Numbered from the stretch's first letter, positions 10,838-23,656 are shown. The stretch is DNA of 64,000 nt from Stromatinia cepivora (GCA_014898415.1 RCTD01000002.1:930001-994000); one strand, 5' to 3'. Numbers and translations: made by a program. The notes: generated from the letters alone by a model not told the origin.

Positions 10838-13022
10838 ATGTCCGGCTTTACAAGCAAAAGTACATTTCCCGACTCCCAAATCAAATCCGCGAGGAAACGA
10901 ATCATCATTTGCTGCGATGGAACATGGCAATCTGCTGTTTCCGGGAAAGATAATTGTCCATCTAATGTAACACGACTCTGTCGCGCAATCAACAGTGTGG
11001 GGAAAGATCTAGGAGATGAAGAAACTTGGCAACAGGTCGTCTGGTATGATTCTGGAGTGGGAACTACATCGACAGGTCTTGCACCTAAAGTAGAAGGTGC
11101 AGTTGGTCAAGGTTTGGAAGGGAATGTGATTGAGGCTTACAACTTTTGTGTACTCAACTGGAATCCTGGAGATAAGATCATGTGTTTTGGTTTCTCCAGA
11201 GGAGCGTACACGGCTCGAGCGATTGCAGGATTGATTTCGGATATTGGAATTTGTTCGAAAAGCAGGCTTCAGGAGTTTCCTGAACTGTGGAAGCTGTACA
11301 GACAGAGAAAGTCCAAGGAAAAGTCGGGGGTAATATCTGGGAGAAGGTTTTATGGTAGTGCTCAATACTGGGATTGGCAACTTGGAAGACTAGCTGACCC
11401 GCAGCCTGCTCCCGAGGATCGTCCTGATGGAAAATTAGTTTGGGATATAAAGCCTCAGGATATCGATGCACCATGGGCTCGAAGTAAAGAGTCCATGGAC
11501 GTAGAGGTGGTGGGAGTTTTTGATACTGTCGGAGCTTTAGGGCCGCCAGAAGTGTTTGGCTTTGAACTACCTGAATGGGCACGGTTTGGGGAAAAGCCAG
11601 AATGGCACAATGTTGCGCTTTCGGCCAGTAAGTTTCTATTCTCGCAGTGCTGCATTGACTGAGAGACTAATTCAAATCCCAGACATCAAGCACGCTTTTC
11701 AAGCCTTAGCTCTTGATGAGCACCGCAATGCATTCACTCCAACTCTCTACTACATCAAGACGTCCGAGACACCTTCAGATGAAGAAATAGAAAAACAACG
11801 AACTCTGTCTAAACATTTAGATGGAAAGTGGAAGGCTATGGTCGAGGAAATGTCTAAGAGGGCTATGGTTGGTGATGAACCAAACCTTGAAGAACTAAAA
11901 GATTTGGCAAAAGATAGGGATACGGCTACAGAGGAACTCGTTGAGATGGAAGAAAGCAAGAAAATGGAGGAAGCTCTGGAGAAAGGTGAGATGGTACTGG
12001 AGCAAGTCTGGTTTCCGGGATACCACATACATATCGGTGGAGGATCGAGCGATACGCTATTGGGCAAGGACAACATGGAAGAAATGTCCAATATTACTTT
12101 TGCATGGATGTTGGATCAAATCAAAAAGTATGTGTCGATTAATGAAGCTACCATAAAAGCAGATGGCCGAGATCGTCAAAAGCACTTTAAAGAACTCAAC
12201 AAACAACGTGAGTTTCATGTGGATAGGGAGAAGGCCCGTGAGAAGGAAGGTTGGGGAAAATGGATTTGGCGCAAGGGCGAACGGGTAGCATCCAAAGTTG
12301 CTCATCCTCTCACCTATGAGAAGACGCATCATCATGAAGACCGGGTGTACGGTTGGGGAACTGGAGATTTCGATGATAGTTTCACTGCAATGTACAAAGC
12401 TAACGGCTCGAAACCACGCACACCAGGCCGCTATGGCCTGGATATGGAAGGCAATGAGGTGGGCGAAACACATGAATACATTCACCCAACTACGGGATTT
12501 CGAGTGGAACATCTCGACAAGAAAGCGGAGGCGTGGATATCGTCGGATGAACACCCGCAGCGACCGAAGAAATACCGACCCATCGGGCTGCAAGGGGAAA
12601 ATTATGCGCGCGTGAAGAAGGTAGATGAGAAAGGGCGGGTGGGTTATGAGTATGTCTTCAAATACGAGGATGGTTCGGTGTCCCGGCTACCGGAATGGCC
12701 TTTGGGTAAACTGGGTTGTTATGAGAGATTAGCTATTGAGGGGCTTGATGCTTTTCATTATGTTGATGAGTTGGATAAGAGCTTGAGAACTGGTAATCGG
12801 ACTACCAGGCCTGTCTGGGATGATAAAGATGCTGGCTTTAGTTACATGGCCCTAGCGAACAAGGTGGAAATCCCCAGAAGGGTTCTAATAAGTTTGGAAG
12901 ACTCCACCTCTGATACCGTTCCAGACGAAGGCGTTCCAAACGGAGGCGTTCCTGATGAAGACGTTCAAGTCGACATGTTCGGTTATAGGTTTGAACCGGA
13001 CCTCACATCAACCGCACGGTAA
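10838..13022 (+). CDS. DUF2235 alpha/beta hydrolase-like protein
   Basis: Two exons (10838-11627, 11683-13022) encode 709 residues; the intron has a GACTAAT branch site. The DUF2235 domain spans about residues 20-400. It begins with IIICCDGTW, has a nucleophile elbow GFSRGAYTAR with Ser120, a candidate acid in VGVFDTVGA, and DEHR with a candidate His just after the splice junction. The same domain is used as a phospholipase by bacterial type VI effectors of the Tle1 group; the role of fungal members is not settled. A charged, Lys/Glu-rich and probably coiled-coil segment (about residues 300-400) is inserted before the last domain portion WFPGYHIHIGGG. The C-terminal 250 residues are family-specific and unknown to me. 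The gene appears intact. Confidence 0.87.
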
Positions 13023-13172
13023 ATCTCATTTTGTTTTAGATTTCATATCTCATGTATAATAGTTTCAACTCTTAAAGCTATACATCACTTTTCGATAATA
13101 TATTAAATAGTTTAGAAATCTTTAATTAAATAAAAGGAGAGTTTTCTATATGTCTATTTTCATCAAGATATA

Positions 13173-13188
13173 TTAGGGTTAGGGTTAA
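13173..13188 (+). repeat. Interstitial telomere-like repeat
   Basis: TTAGGGTTAGGGTTAA contains two full TTAGGG units and part of a third. TTAGGG is the usual telomere unit of filamentous ascomycetes. Confidence 0.7.
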
Positions 13189-13217
13189 TTTCTCTATTCA
13201 GAAGTTAGAATCTTCTA

Positions 13218-13243
13218 TAATTAGATATTTAAATATCTAATTA
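13218..13243. repeat. Perfect 26-bp palindrome
   Basis: The two arms, TAATTAGATATTT and AAATATCTAATTA, are exact reverse complements with no spacer. It may be a cruciform-prone site or the centre of a small dead element. Confidence 0.85.
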
Positions 13244-13679
13244 ATAAAGAATAGATCGGAATTTGATTAGATATATATACTTATCTGATTAATCGTTATA
13301 TTGAACCAAAAATAAGAAATTCCAAATTCTGATCAGATGAAAAGTAACTACTGGAATCTCTTTTGATACTAAAGGTTGAAGACCTCATTCAATTCTCCGT
13401 CAGCGGCCCGAGCCCCGCATCCACAGTAATTCCGTCATTGGTTGCTGGGGTATTCCGACGCAGAATCACGAGTCCAACTATTTCAAGCTTTTGTTCTTTC
13501 TTTTTGTTTTGCTATAGCAACCAACTAAATACAAACAAATTTCTCTCTCAAACACATACAGTTCTCTAGTAGCATACACGCTTCCTGAAATAACAGTTTG
13601 ACTTACGATCGAATACTACTTACTGCACAACATTTTCCTACAAACGCTTCCACAAACTCACTTCACTCCATTCACAAAG

Positions 13680-14352
13680 ATGTCCGAACAAAAGGAAGAA
13701 CCCCTCGTCGATACAACTCCCCTCGTGAGACCGGCACAACATGAACGTCAGAAGAGTTTGGAGAAGTTGTATGCTGATAGACCTACGGCTCATGAGTTAA
13801 AGGAGAGACATATTTTATTGGATACTGATGCCGCGCCGTATGCTTTCCTTTTCTATATCTCCTATTATTCTCCAGGCTCAAACACAGCGATCTGAACTCA
13901 ATGCGCTAATTGCGGGGTAAACAAAATAGTGGCCTTCAAAGTGCTCAACATGCACTCGAACAACAAAGAATTTCGGATAGTTTGAAGAAGAATTTGGAAC
14001 ATCGCCCTACTAAGGAGGATTTGGTTGAACGTATGTATTATATGACATCTCAACCTTTCAATCTCAATATCCGGATGGAAATAATAACTAACAATGGAAA
14101 TTAGGCAATATCCTTTCCTCCACAACCGCAGCCCCAGGTATCCAAGCACAACAAAAAGAACTGCAGAAACATATGCGTGCCGATAGTTTGAATGAAAAAT
14201 TAAGTCATCGTCCGCAACCGGGAGAATTGGTCAATAAGGGTGTTTTGAAGGAGGATCCTACGAGTCCGGTTGAGGGCGATAGGGAGAGTGCGGAGAAAAG
14301 ATATGAGGAGGCGATTGAGGAGGAATATGCTAAGCGGGAAGGAGGCGCTTAA
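13680..14352 (+). CDS. Small RPEL-repeat protein (three repeats)
   Basis: Three exons (13680-13837, 13930-14030, 14105-14352) encode 168 residues. The protein is almost entirely three spaced RPEL motifs: RPTAHELKERHIL (residues 34-46), RPTKEDLVERNIL (78-90) and RPQPGELVNKGVL (122-134). Each is preceded by an amphipathic Leu/Lys-rich helix. In animals, RPEL motifs (MRTF, Phactr) bind monomeric actin in the cleft between subdomains 1 and 3. In fungi, proteins of this kind are little studied. The second motif is split by intron 2 and joins perfectly, which supports the exon model. An acidic tail (EGDRESAEKRYEEAIEEEY) ends the protein. The core Arg and the hydrophobic positions are present in all three repeats. 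A cytoplasmic G-actin sensor or buffer is inference. Confidence 0.85.
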
Positions 14353-15951
14353 ATTCAACGTTCCTCTGATTCAGTGGGGGGAGGTTTTGACTTATAAGTC
14401 GAGGGCGTTAGTTGATGTTTGGGATGGAATGTGCATGCAAGTATGAGAACAATGAATTTGGACGACGAGATGTGATTATGAAAATGGATGGAAATAGGGG
14501 CTGGAGTGCAAATGTGTATGGGTATGGAATGAATTACGGGACTCTTGTTTTCGCATTGTTCAAGCAAACAGATGAATGATACCGCATTCCCTGCACAAGT
14601 TCATCTCATTTGTCTATTCGTACTTGTGTTTTGGCTATCGACCGGCTTTTATACCAGTAATCTATTCTGCCCAATAATTTCAACTATCAAGGAATAAAGC
14701 AGAATCTTCAAGACCAGACACCACTGACTCGGCAAAGAGTCGTTCAATTAGTCCGCACATCAATCACAAATCATAGATATAATCTCTCCTCTCTCCATAA
14801 GATATTCCATCGTATATCTATCTATCCACAACATTTTCCCCATCCTCCAACTTTCCGCCCTTGCCTCATTAATAACCTACAGTCCTCATTCGTCCTTATT
14901 CGATGACGATGTCAAGTAGATTTTCTCAAACTGCATTGAACTGCAAAAAGAGATTTAGCTCACGCTTATAAGATTACTTCGTAGGAATTGAATGGTGATG
15001 TATTGTAGTTATTTCGAATCGTGGGGTAGTATGCGAGTATTAGTCGTAATACTAACTAGGTAGGACTAGGGGGTAGTAGGGCGTAGGCAGAAACTAATTC
15101 TGCTTATAGTGAATTTATGACTAGACTAGTTGCAGTAAGTAAGTAAGTAAAGTAGTATTGGATTCTAGTCTTGTACTGTGAAGTTTGTGAGACTAGTGAA
15201 AGGGGGGGATATGATGTCATGAACTAGGTAGTGGAACTAGTCCGTGGTCACTACCTGATTAGGCTAATTATATTACTTATTACCGGTTGTTAGTGAGATT
15301 ATTTAAATATATATTTAGTAGTGAGAGAATGTTATGCTTCCTTACATAGGCTATGATGTTGTGAAGAGTTTTTTAGTGACTGAGCCAATTGTGATTTCTA
15401 TTCTCATAGAGTAGTGAGTGAGAAGCTTGTCTATTCATTCCCCTGCTCCCGCTTCACGCTTAATGATTCCCTTCGCAAGCTGCATTTTCCCTCCCACTTT
15501 CCTACTAAAATACATTTAACACTTCCCACCAACATTTAAAAATTGATTACAAATCGCACTGGCACCGGCAGTAACATTCACTTCTATGCTGAACTTCTTC
15601 CATTCATTCCTATCATAAAAGTCGAGAGGTCTTTGTTCATCTATTCGATAAAGTAATATACAGTATAAGTCTAGGTATATTTACTTAGCCGCCAGCCCAC
15701 CCCTCACCTACCCAATCAACCATCCATCCATTCATCCAAAGCATGATCTCATGCACTCATGGAAACTTTTAATTTTGTACGCCCCCGAAGTTCGTATATC
15801 CGTACATCTCATTCCCTCTCTGTGGAATCGTGGGTATAAGATTTTTATGCCCTTTTATATCTTTGCGGGATATATCTCATCATTTATTAACACATCTTCG
15901 AAATTTGACTAGTTCTTTCAGTCCTTCTAACTACCCTTCAACCATGCAGAA
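14353..15951. other. Intergenic region between convergent genes
   Basis: This stretch carries the 3' ends of the RPEL gene and of the elongation factor gene. It holds AAGTAAGTAAGTAA near 15137 and many CTAGGTAGG-like motifs between 15050 and 15250. No coding frame of note is seen on either strand. Confidence 0.6.
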
Positions 15952-18431
15952 TTACTTCTTATGTCTATCGGCTTGTGCCTTTTCATAATTGGCAATGAGC
16001 TCTTTTCTAGATGAAGTGTCAGTATATGTTGCATTTGGAGAAAGGGGGGAAGAGACGCGAAAAGGACTTACTGTAACTGTCCTGGTGCAGGAGCATAATG
16101 ACTAAACTCCATACCAAACTCTCCCTTTCCTTGTGTAGCAGCTCTCAATTGGGAACTAAATCCAAACATAGCATTCAAACTACAATCCGCAGTAAGAGTG
16201 AAATCTTCTGGGCCGATTTCTGTATCACTAATGATAGCGTTTCTCTTATTTAACAAACCAACAATGTTACCCTGGAATTCGTTGGGCGCTGTAATGGTAG
16301 TTTTCATGAGAGGCTCAAGAACTTGTGGTTTAGCTTCTTTGAAAGCTTTTCGGAAAGCTTGTTGAGTGGCGTTCTTGAAAGCCATTTCGGAAGAATCCGT
16401 CATATGGGTTGCACCATCGTTGACAACCATGTGGGTACCGAGGACGGGGTGACCGAGAAGAGGACCCTTTTCACAGGAGGCGAGGAATCCCTTTTCACAA
16501 GCGAATAAGAATTTGTCGGAAATAGAACCTCCAGTAACTTCTTCCTTGAAAGTAGACGGGGCATAACCGTTTGGACCAGGCTCGATAGGTTCCATGAAAC
16601 CAACGACACGAGCGTAATCTCCAGCACCTCCAGTTTGTTTCTTGAGGGTGTGATCAAATGTGACATGTTCAGTGATGGTCTCTCTGTAAGCGACTTGAGG
16701 TTTACCGGTTTCAACTTCGACCTTGTATTCTCTTCGCATTCGCTCCACGTAGATATCAAGATGCAATTCTCCCATACCAGAAATAATGGTTTCCTGACTT
16801 TCGGCATCGACATGGACACGGAATGTTGGATCTTCACGTTGGAATCGATTCATAGCCTTACTGAAATTTGATCCATCTTTGGTTGTCTTGGGCTTGATGG
16901 ACAAGGAAATGACAGGATCTGGTACAAACATAGAAGACATCGAGTATGGCAAGCCACCATCGGTGAAAGTATCTCCAGAAGCGCAATCAACTCCAAACAC
17001 AGCACATATCTCTCCGGCACCGATCTCGGGAACTTCTTCCATCTCGTTAGAATGCATTCGCACAATTCTGGGAATCTTGACTCTTTTGTCGGTTCTAGCG
17101 TTGAATACGTTCATGCCCTTTCTCAAGGATCCTTGATAAACCCGGATATAGGTCAATTGACCATAATTACTTTCTTCGAGCTTGAAGGCCAGACCGACGA
17201 ATGGAAGCTCATTGTAAGAGACAAGCTTCACAGGGGCTTCAGCTCTTCGCTTGTCGAGCGCCAAATTCTCGACCTCGGCAGGATTTGGTAGATAATCACA
17301 TACTGCATCAAGCATGGGCTGCACTGACTTGTCTGCCAATGCACTTCCCATCAAGACAGGTGTGAACTTTAAGTTGATGGTTGCACGTCTGATGGCAGCC
17401 TTCATTTGTTCAATAGATGGAGTCTTCTCATCCAAGAAGATTTCGGCGATTTCGTCATCGACATCGGCCAATGTTTCGATCAACAAAGCTCTCTTCTCTT
17501 CGCATAATTGCTTGAGTTCATCTGGAATCTCATCAGTCTCCCTGATGATTTCTCCCTTGGGCCCATCGTTGTAGATAGCCTTCATTCTGATCAAATCAAC
17601 AACACCATTGAAGCTGTCTTCTGAACCAATTGGGACTTGAAGTGCTGCTGCTGGGATTCGTAGTTTTTGATTGATTTGTTCGACCGCCTTAAAAGGATTA
17701 GCACCCATTCTGTCCATCTTGTTGATGAAACTGATACGAGGCACATTATATCTTCGCATTTGTCTGTCCACGGTAATTGTCTGACTCTGAACTCCACTAA
17801 CGGCGCAAAGAATCATGACGGCTCCATCCAACACTCGCAAAGCTCTCTCGACCTCAATTGTGAAATCAATATGTCCGGGGGTATCGATCAAGTTTATATG
17901 GTATTTTTCCTCCTTTCCATTCTCAACCTTCATCCAGTCGCAGAACGTAGCTGCAGACTGAATCGTGATACCCTTTTCCCTCTCCAATTCCATAGAATCC
18001 ATCTTTGCGCCGACTGCATCCTTTCCTCGAACTTCGTGTATAGCATTAATTCGTCCAGTATAAAAAAGAACTCGTTCTGTGGCGGTCGTTTTGCCACTGT
18101 CGATATGTGCTGCAATACCAATATTTCTGACCCTCCTCAATCGATCCCTCTCTGCGGCATTAAGGTTATCGACAATTGCTTCCTGGGTAAGGGCTGATGG
18201 ATCCGCTGCGGCCTTTTCTAACACCTCTTGGGCAACACCAGCTCTAATAATCGGCGATTGAGAGAAATGTCTCTTCGCTCCCAACCCAGCACCGAGTAAC
18301 GCATTTCTTGCTCCGAGCCTTTGAACGGGGGCATTTAAGCACAAAAATCTTGTTCTCGGGATACTTCCACGTAGCACTCCAGCGCAGGCTTCGGATGAAG
18401 CCACAGCGCGGGCTACTCTATGCATACTCAT
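15952..18431 (-). CDS. mef1: Mitochondrial elongation factor G (mtEF-G1)
   Basis: The gene is complement(join(15952-16006, 16072-18431)), 804 residues. The first ~60 residues are Arg/Ala/Ser-rich with no acidic patch, a mitochondrial targeting sequence. The GTPase domain follows, with P-loop AHIDSGKTT (from residue 108), DTPGH, and NKMD. Then come domains II to V, including the G-domain-proximal [14 protein letters not shown] segment and the C-terminal [16 protein letters not shown]. Reading straight on would stop at 16068 after GQLQ. A GTAAGT donor at 16071 and a CTAG acceptor at 16007 instead add an exon encoding [17 protein letters not shown], which matches the usual C-terminus of fungal orthologues. 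The protein translocates the mitochondrial ribosome during translation. It is divergently arranged with the polymerase kappa gene. Confidence 0.95.
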
Positions 18432-18811
18432 GGTTGCTACTGGATTGTAAGATCATTCATCTATTCAATAACATGCTTGCTTAACTTTTTTTTTACGATT
18501 GAATATATCGGAGTAAGTTTAGCCGAGTCCGTTCACAATCATTTTCCCATTCCACCATGAACTTACTTTTTGATTTTTGGAAAGTCCCTATAGTCATTTA
18601 GAGATGCTCCTGTATATATCTTTTAATGTCTACAAGAATGCTATTGCATTAAGTACAAATATATGGATATTCGCATTTCGAGGTTTGTTCCAAACGATAT
18701 CTCGAATTGCTTACATAATAGCAATCTTTATTGGAAGCGTGACAGCGCGTCAAATAATTATGTCTTTCGCGTTTCTTACATCCACGACGGGTCGATTATG
18801 GAAATTGCGAC
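18432..18811. promoter_or_regulatory. Shared upstream region of mef1 and the DNA polymerase kappa gene
   Basis: The two start codons are 380 bases apart on opposite strands, so this stretch must hold both promoters. It has a T-run (18487-18495) close to the mef1 start. No specific factor site is claimed. Confidence 0.6.
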
Positions 18812-20889
18812 ATGGCATCCGAAGGAACTCCTGAGAGCGACGACAACGAGCACAAGTCTCTCAAATACTCTTTACTGGGCCCGTCTCTTACAAAATCCGG
18901 ACAAGATTCCGTAGACCAGTCAAAGGTATGTGGCGACTGAAATATGTCTGTTGTCTGACTTTGTTATCAGGTTTCCGAGATTATCTACAACGCTTCGAAG
19001 GGATCCAAATATTTCAACCATGAAGAGGAACGGGATAAAACTTTGACGGTTAAGATTGAACGAATATTGGCAAAGAAGGCTGAATTGGAGAAGCTTGATT
19101 TGGCTCACGATCGTCGAAGAGCAGACACTGCAATTGCGGAGCTCGAGCTCACAAGAGATTTGAGTCAAACAATCGTCCATATTGATTGCGACGCATTTTA
19201 CGCTGCAGTAGAGGAGCTTGATCGTCCGGAGTTGAAAGATGTTCCATTTTCTGTTGGAAAAGGAGTCGTTACAACATGCAACTACCATGCGCGACGATTT
19301 GGGGTCAGAAGTGCGATGGCGGGATTCATAGCAAAGAAGTTGTGCCCGCAACTTATTCAGGTGCCTCTGAATTTCGATAAATATACTGCGAAGGCGCAAG
19401 AAGTCCGGGAGATTCTGGTAGACTATGACCCCAGGTTCGAGAGTGCTAGTATCGACGAGGCATATCTCAATATCACGGAATACTGCCAAAAGAATGATAT
19501 CGATCCGGAGGCTGCTGTTGAACAGTTGAGAAGAGAGGTTTATGAGAAAACGAAGGTTACCATATCGGCTGGTATCGCAGCTAATGCAAAGATAGTGAGT
19601 GTATTCCGCAAGCCAAGAGGCGGGCTATATAATGGGCGGGGCGTCATTATCACCAAGCCGTTTCTGGAGACGCTGATACTCACTTAAACATGCTAACAAA
19701 AAATGACCAGGCCAAAATATGTTCGAATAAGAACAAACCTAATGGCCAATATCGTGTCCCAAATGATCGAATTGAAATCATGAAATTTATGCGAGATCTT
19801 CCAACCCGTAAAGTCAATGGGATTGGCCGAGTGTTTGAGAGAGAGTTAGGTGCCGTAGGGGTCAATACATGTGGAGACATCTATAATGTGCGGCAATATC
19901 TACCAAAAATATTTGGAGACAAGGCATTTATCTTTCTCATGCAATGCTATCTTGGGCTTGGAAGAACAGACGTCAAGCCAGCCGAGGAGTACACACGCAA
20001 GAGCGTCGGAACAGAAAGTACATTTGGTGACATAAGTGATGCTACGGAACTTCGAGGCAAACTTCGACAGACAGCCGAAGAGCTGGAAAAAGACATGCAA
20101 CGAACACAGTTCAAGGGGCGAACTCTAGTTCTCAAAGTTAAACTGAAGACTTACGAGGTACTTACAAGACAGGCCGCCCCACCCAAAGCTGTGTGTTCAG
20201 CTGATGATTTGTACAAATATTCTCTTCCCATGCTGGAGAAACTGGAGACGGAAATCCCAGGTATGACATTGCGATTAATGGGACTCCGGTGTACAAACTT
20301 GGTCAGTATGAAAAAGCCTGATACAATGGCCTTTTTTGGTTTTCGAAAACAAGACTCTGCGGAGAATGGTGCTGGCGATAACGAGAACAAATATTTGTCA
20401 TCTGGAATAAAACGAAAAGCCTCAAATCTCCAAGACAATAGCTTAGAAGAGCAATGGGAAGTTTGGCCCGAAGAACTCCTCTTTGAAGATGCGGAGCGCC
20501 AAGAACGGGAAGAAGAATTCAAGGAAATTGAAAGTTTAAGTCAACGCGAAGAAAATGATCCACGACGGCATCATGGAAAGGAAGTTGTGCCGAATCCTAA
20601 ACCCAAAGATGATGCCGTGATAGAGGAGGAATGGTGGGATTGTCCTGTTTGTCAGCGGCCTCAAGCAACAAATGAAAGGGAATTCAATGAGCATATAGAT
20701 CTTTGTCTATCGAGGCAAACAATTCGAGACGTAGTCCAAGAGACATCAGGGACGCCTGGGACACCAGCCGCATCTGGAAGTAACCATAAATCTCTAATGG
20801 TTAGTTCGCGAAAGCCTAAATCAGGGGAGAAATCAAAAGATAGAGGAAATACCCCTGGTGACCCTAAACAACGAAAGTTATGTTTTTGA
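18812..20889 (+). CDS. Y-family DNA polymerase kappa (DinB-like)
   Basis: Three exons (18812-18925, 18971-19594, 19711-20889) encode 638 residues. The palm has HIDCDAFYAAVE (Asp110, Asp112) and SIDE (Asp200, Glu201), the metal-binding residues of translesion polymerases. The fingers have CNYHARRFGVRSAM, and KVNGIGRVFERELGAVG is the helix-hairpin-helix segment. A little-finger domain follows. The N-terminal clasp-like helix (YFNHEEERDKTLTVKIERIL) is typical of Pol kappa rather than Pol eta, iota or Rev1. Near the C-terminus, CPVCQRPQATNEREFNEHIDLC (Cys557, Cys560, His574, Cys578) is a UBZ ubiquitin-binding zinc finger. This would direct the enzyme to monoubiquitinated PCNA at stalled forks. 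The last residues QRKLCF are a weak PCNA-box candidate only. The 116-base second intron falls inside the conserved ANAKI/AKICSNK segment and joins it exactly. Confidence 0.95.
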
Positions 20890-21892
20890 CATTGTGGTGT
20901 TACGATGAATTAATCATGCATTATGACAGGATTTGGCATTGGCGGAGTTTATTTGTTGAGCATATTGGATGGACGGCGCATACTTCTATTTTAGCATAAA
21001 TTCAGATACCCGATAAACTTTTAAGAATGATACTTAAAGAGAAACCTAGCGTCACGATTTGACCTCTAGTTCACGATCTAGGTAAAGTGATATTAAGTAA
21101 CTCTTACCCTGATTTCACAGACTTGGGCTCCTTGTCTTTGGGTGTCACTTCATCCAGGCCTTCGATACGGTCTTGACAATAAGCTGCTGACTCAGCTGTC
21201 ATCAGTAGGAGTGCTGCTGTGGCACGGGGTTTGTCGACCTAGACTCGGACAAACGCAGTGGCATACAATCTGTCTTACTCAAATACAATCACGAGAAAAG
21301 TTTGGGCTGAAGGTGACGGAGGGAAAAACGCGCATTTGATGCAAAAAGACGTCCTCAATTCCCAACTGTCTTTATCCATAATTCTCGATTTCGCCACCGG
21401 CATTAGGATGATTTGGATGGAAACTCCTGCATTCTCGGAAATCCTGTAGCTTTCCAATCTATAGGAGGGACGGTATAGCAAGATTGTTCAAAGGTATTCT
21501 GTCATATTCGAAAAATACTTCTGCAGTAGTTCTCCGTTGGTTGATGATATGTCCTCCGTGTTGTCAGAAGTCAGATATGTTATTCCAAGAGAAGTTGGGA
21601 GAATATCTGAAAAATCTTTCTTCGCGCAAACTAGCTTTTGGATTATTGTAGCACTGCTCTGGCTCGGAAAAGTTCGCAAGTTGCTGTCAACCCTACCTTC
21701 TGTTATTTCGAAGCCTGTCGAGTTTAACCTTCCATTCTAGTCCCCATTAATTATAAAAATACAGATACATGTAGCCATCAACGACGTCATAATACCGACG
21801 ACATATCCCCTTCCCTTTCTTTCAATTTGAATCTACATTTGTAGAGCTGGCATAAGCACAATGCTTTCGAGAGAAGATGAGGTCGACCACGG
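20890..21892. other. Intergenic stretch left of the transposon stack, possible gene relic on minus strand
   Basis: No intact gene is seen. On the minus strand, coding-like pieces occur between about 21680 and 21110. One ends in SAAYCQDRIEGLDEV, then a Lys-rich tail and a stop. They are broken by stops and frame changes and resemble no family I can name. They could be the continuation of a gene cut by the DNA transposon that starts at 21895. Confidence 0.35.
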
Positions 21893-21894
21893 TA

Positions 21895-21936
21895 ACCGAT
21901 TTCCCTACATCGTGCACGACCCCATATCTTGCACGC
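21895..21936 (+). repeat. Left terminal inverted repeat of the pogo element
   Basis: It starts ACCGATTTCCCTACATCG and is preceded by TA at 21893-21894. It matches the right end in reverse complement at 41 of 42 positions (one T/C difference). Confidence 0.9.
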
Positions 21937-22130
21937 ACTTTTAATTTTATAAAATATCAACCACTATGGACGGATATAGTGATGATATGCCTTTAGAGGT
22001 CTGTATGGAGTTTGTATTAGCTCAAATTAAAGGGGAAGAGTATTCTAAATATATTCAAATAACAAATTTCTTCAAAATCAATCGTTCAATGCTTTTTCGG
22101 TGTTATAGAGGCAAAACCATTTCCTGTAGT

Positions 22131-22280
22131 TGTCACGAGATACACGTGATCGCGTCCGATCGGGCTAGTACGGTACTAAGCTCCGAGCCGATCATATATA
22201 TAGCTTTGTAGCATATTCTCTTTAGTTTTGTAGCTTTTAATTTTAAGGTTGATCTCTAAATGTTCATTAAGTTCGTTATA
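22131..22280 (+). repeat. 5' LTR of copy 1
   Basis: It is 150 bp and begins TGTCACGAGATACACGTGAT. Confidence 0.9.
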
Positions 22281-23656
22281 TTATTAAAAGCTTTTCCAGA
22301 TAAAAAATGGAATAATATTTGTATATACTTATATATATTCCGTTTGTTCCTATTTAGGCATATCGCTTTTGTTTTTTTGCCTGTATATAGATTTTTTTGA
22401 TATTATTCGAAGGTGTTGTTTTTTTTTTTATCTTTAATTTCTAAACTATAGATTACGATTTGATAAATCTTGTGATTATAGAACTTTATGGCGAAATGAT
22501 TTGTTAATAAAATGAAATCTCATTTTTACGCTTTCTGATTTTCGAATGCATTTCTGTTGTTTATATTCCTTCTTATTCGAAACTTTTTTTTCTTGATCCT
22601 GAAAAATTCAATGGTAGTTTTCAAAAGTTCGATATCTGGCTTCCCTCGATTTAAACGAAATTACAAATAGATAGTATTGCAATTAACAACTTTATAATTC
22701 AATTTTATTATATTTATCTTAATTTCGAATCTTATATACAAATTATAATATTATTTCAGCTTTCTTTTTTTGATCAAAACGTTCCCTTAGATTATACAAC
22801 GATCCTGGATCAATTTACATATGTTTATAACAATTCGAATAAAGTTTAAAAAGCCGAAAATAAATTATTCATTTTTAAATAAGGAATTGATTTTTTATAT
22901 ACCTATATTGCAAAATTCGAAAGGACCTTTTATAAAGCCAAAAATCAGAATTGACCTGATTTGAATAAAATCTCAATTTTTCATAATGGATTCAATATTA
23001 TTCTTAGAAATTGTCTTTCTCAACAGCTTTCTTTTCCTTGTTCCTATTCCGACTTTGTTCAGGTTATACAATAATTAACTGTTCGCATAATGAATGGATT
23101 CCCTATATTATCCTATTTTAATGAATCTAGAGCCTTATATATATTGCAGAATCCATCCCATTCTCGGAATTACAATTCAATGGATATTAGCAATCTTAAT
23201 ATTATTAATACTTTTAGCTTTTTTGATATCCAATCGGACAAATCTAATTATACTTTAATTCTATCTTGTATACAAATACTCGAGTTTTCCTTTTCTAAAA
23301 GAACTTTTTTACATAAGCAAAATAAATATATATAATATAAAAATATCTTTTATTAAATATAAGTCTGTCCATTAGATCTATATTAAAGAGTTCGAGATCG
23401 ATAAAAGCCTGTTTCGGTTATTATATTGATTATTGAATCCGAAAACGATAATGATAAGGATTTAGGAGAGATGATTAATAGCCGATATTTTGAAGATTGT
23501 TTAGAAGAGGTATATAATATAATAAATGTATATTCGTTAATTGTAATGCAATTCATACATCAAGTATTTTTATCAAAAGAAGATTAGTGATCATTTTATA
23601 TTTAAATCATTCGTTTAAAATGAATTCGAGGCAAACTCTTTAGAAGGGGGGGGTAA

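Larger units (their letters stand above)
13023..13679. other. AT-rich intergenic region with telomere-like repeat and palindrome
   Basis: The left half (about 13035-13345) is much more AT-rich than its surroundings and holds the telomere-like motif and palindrome listed separately. The right part, with many CA-rich stretches, is the leader of the RPEL gene. No gene is seen. Confidence 0.6.

Noticed and set aside
16323..18261. Several plus-strand frames across the mef1 gene
   Set aside because: They are antisense shadows of the well-supported elongation factor reading frame.
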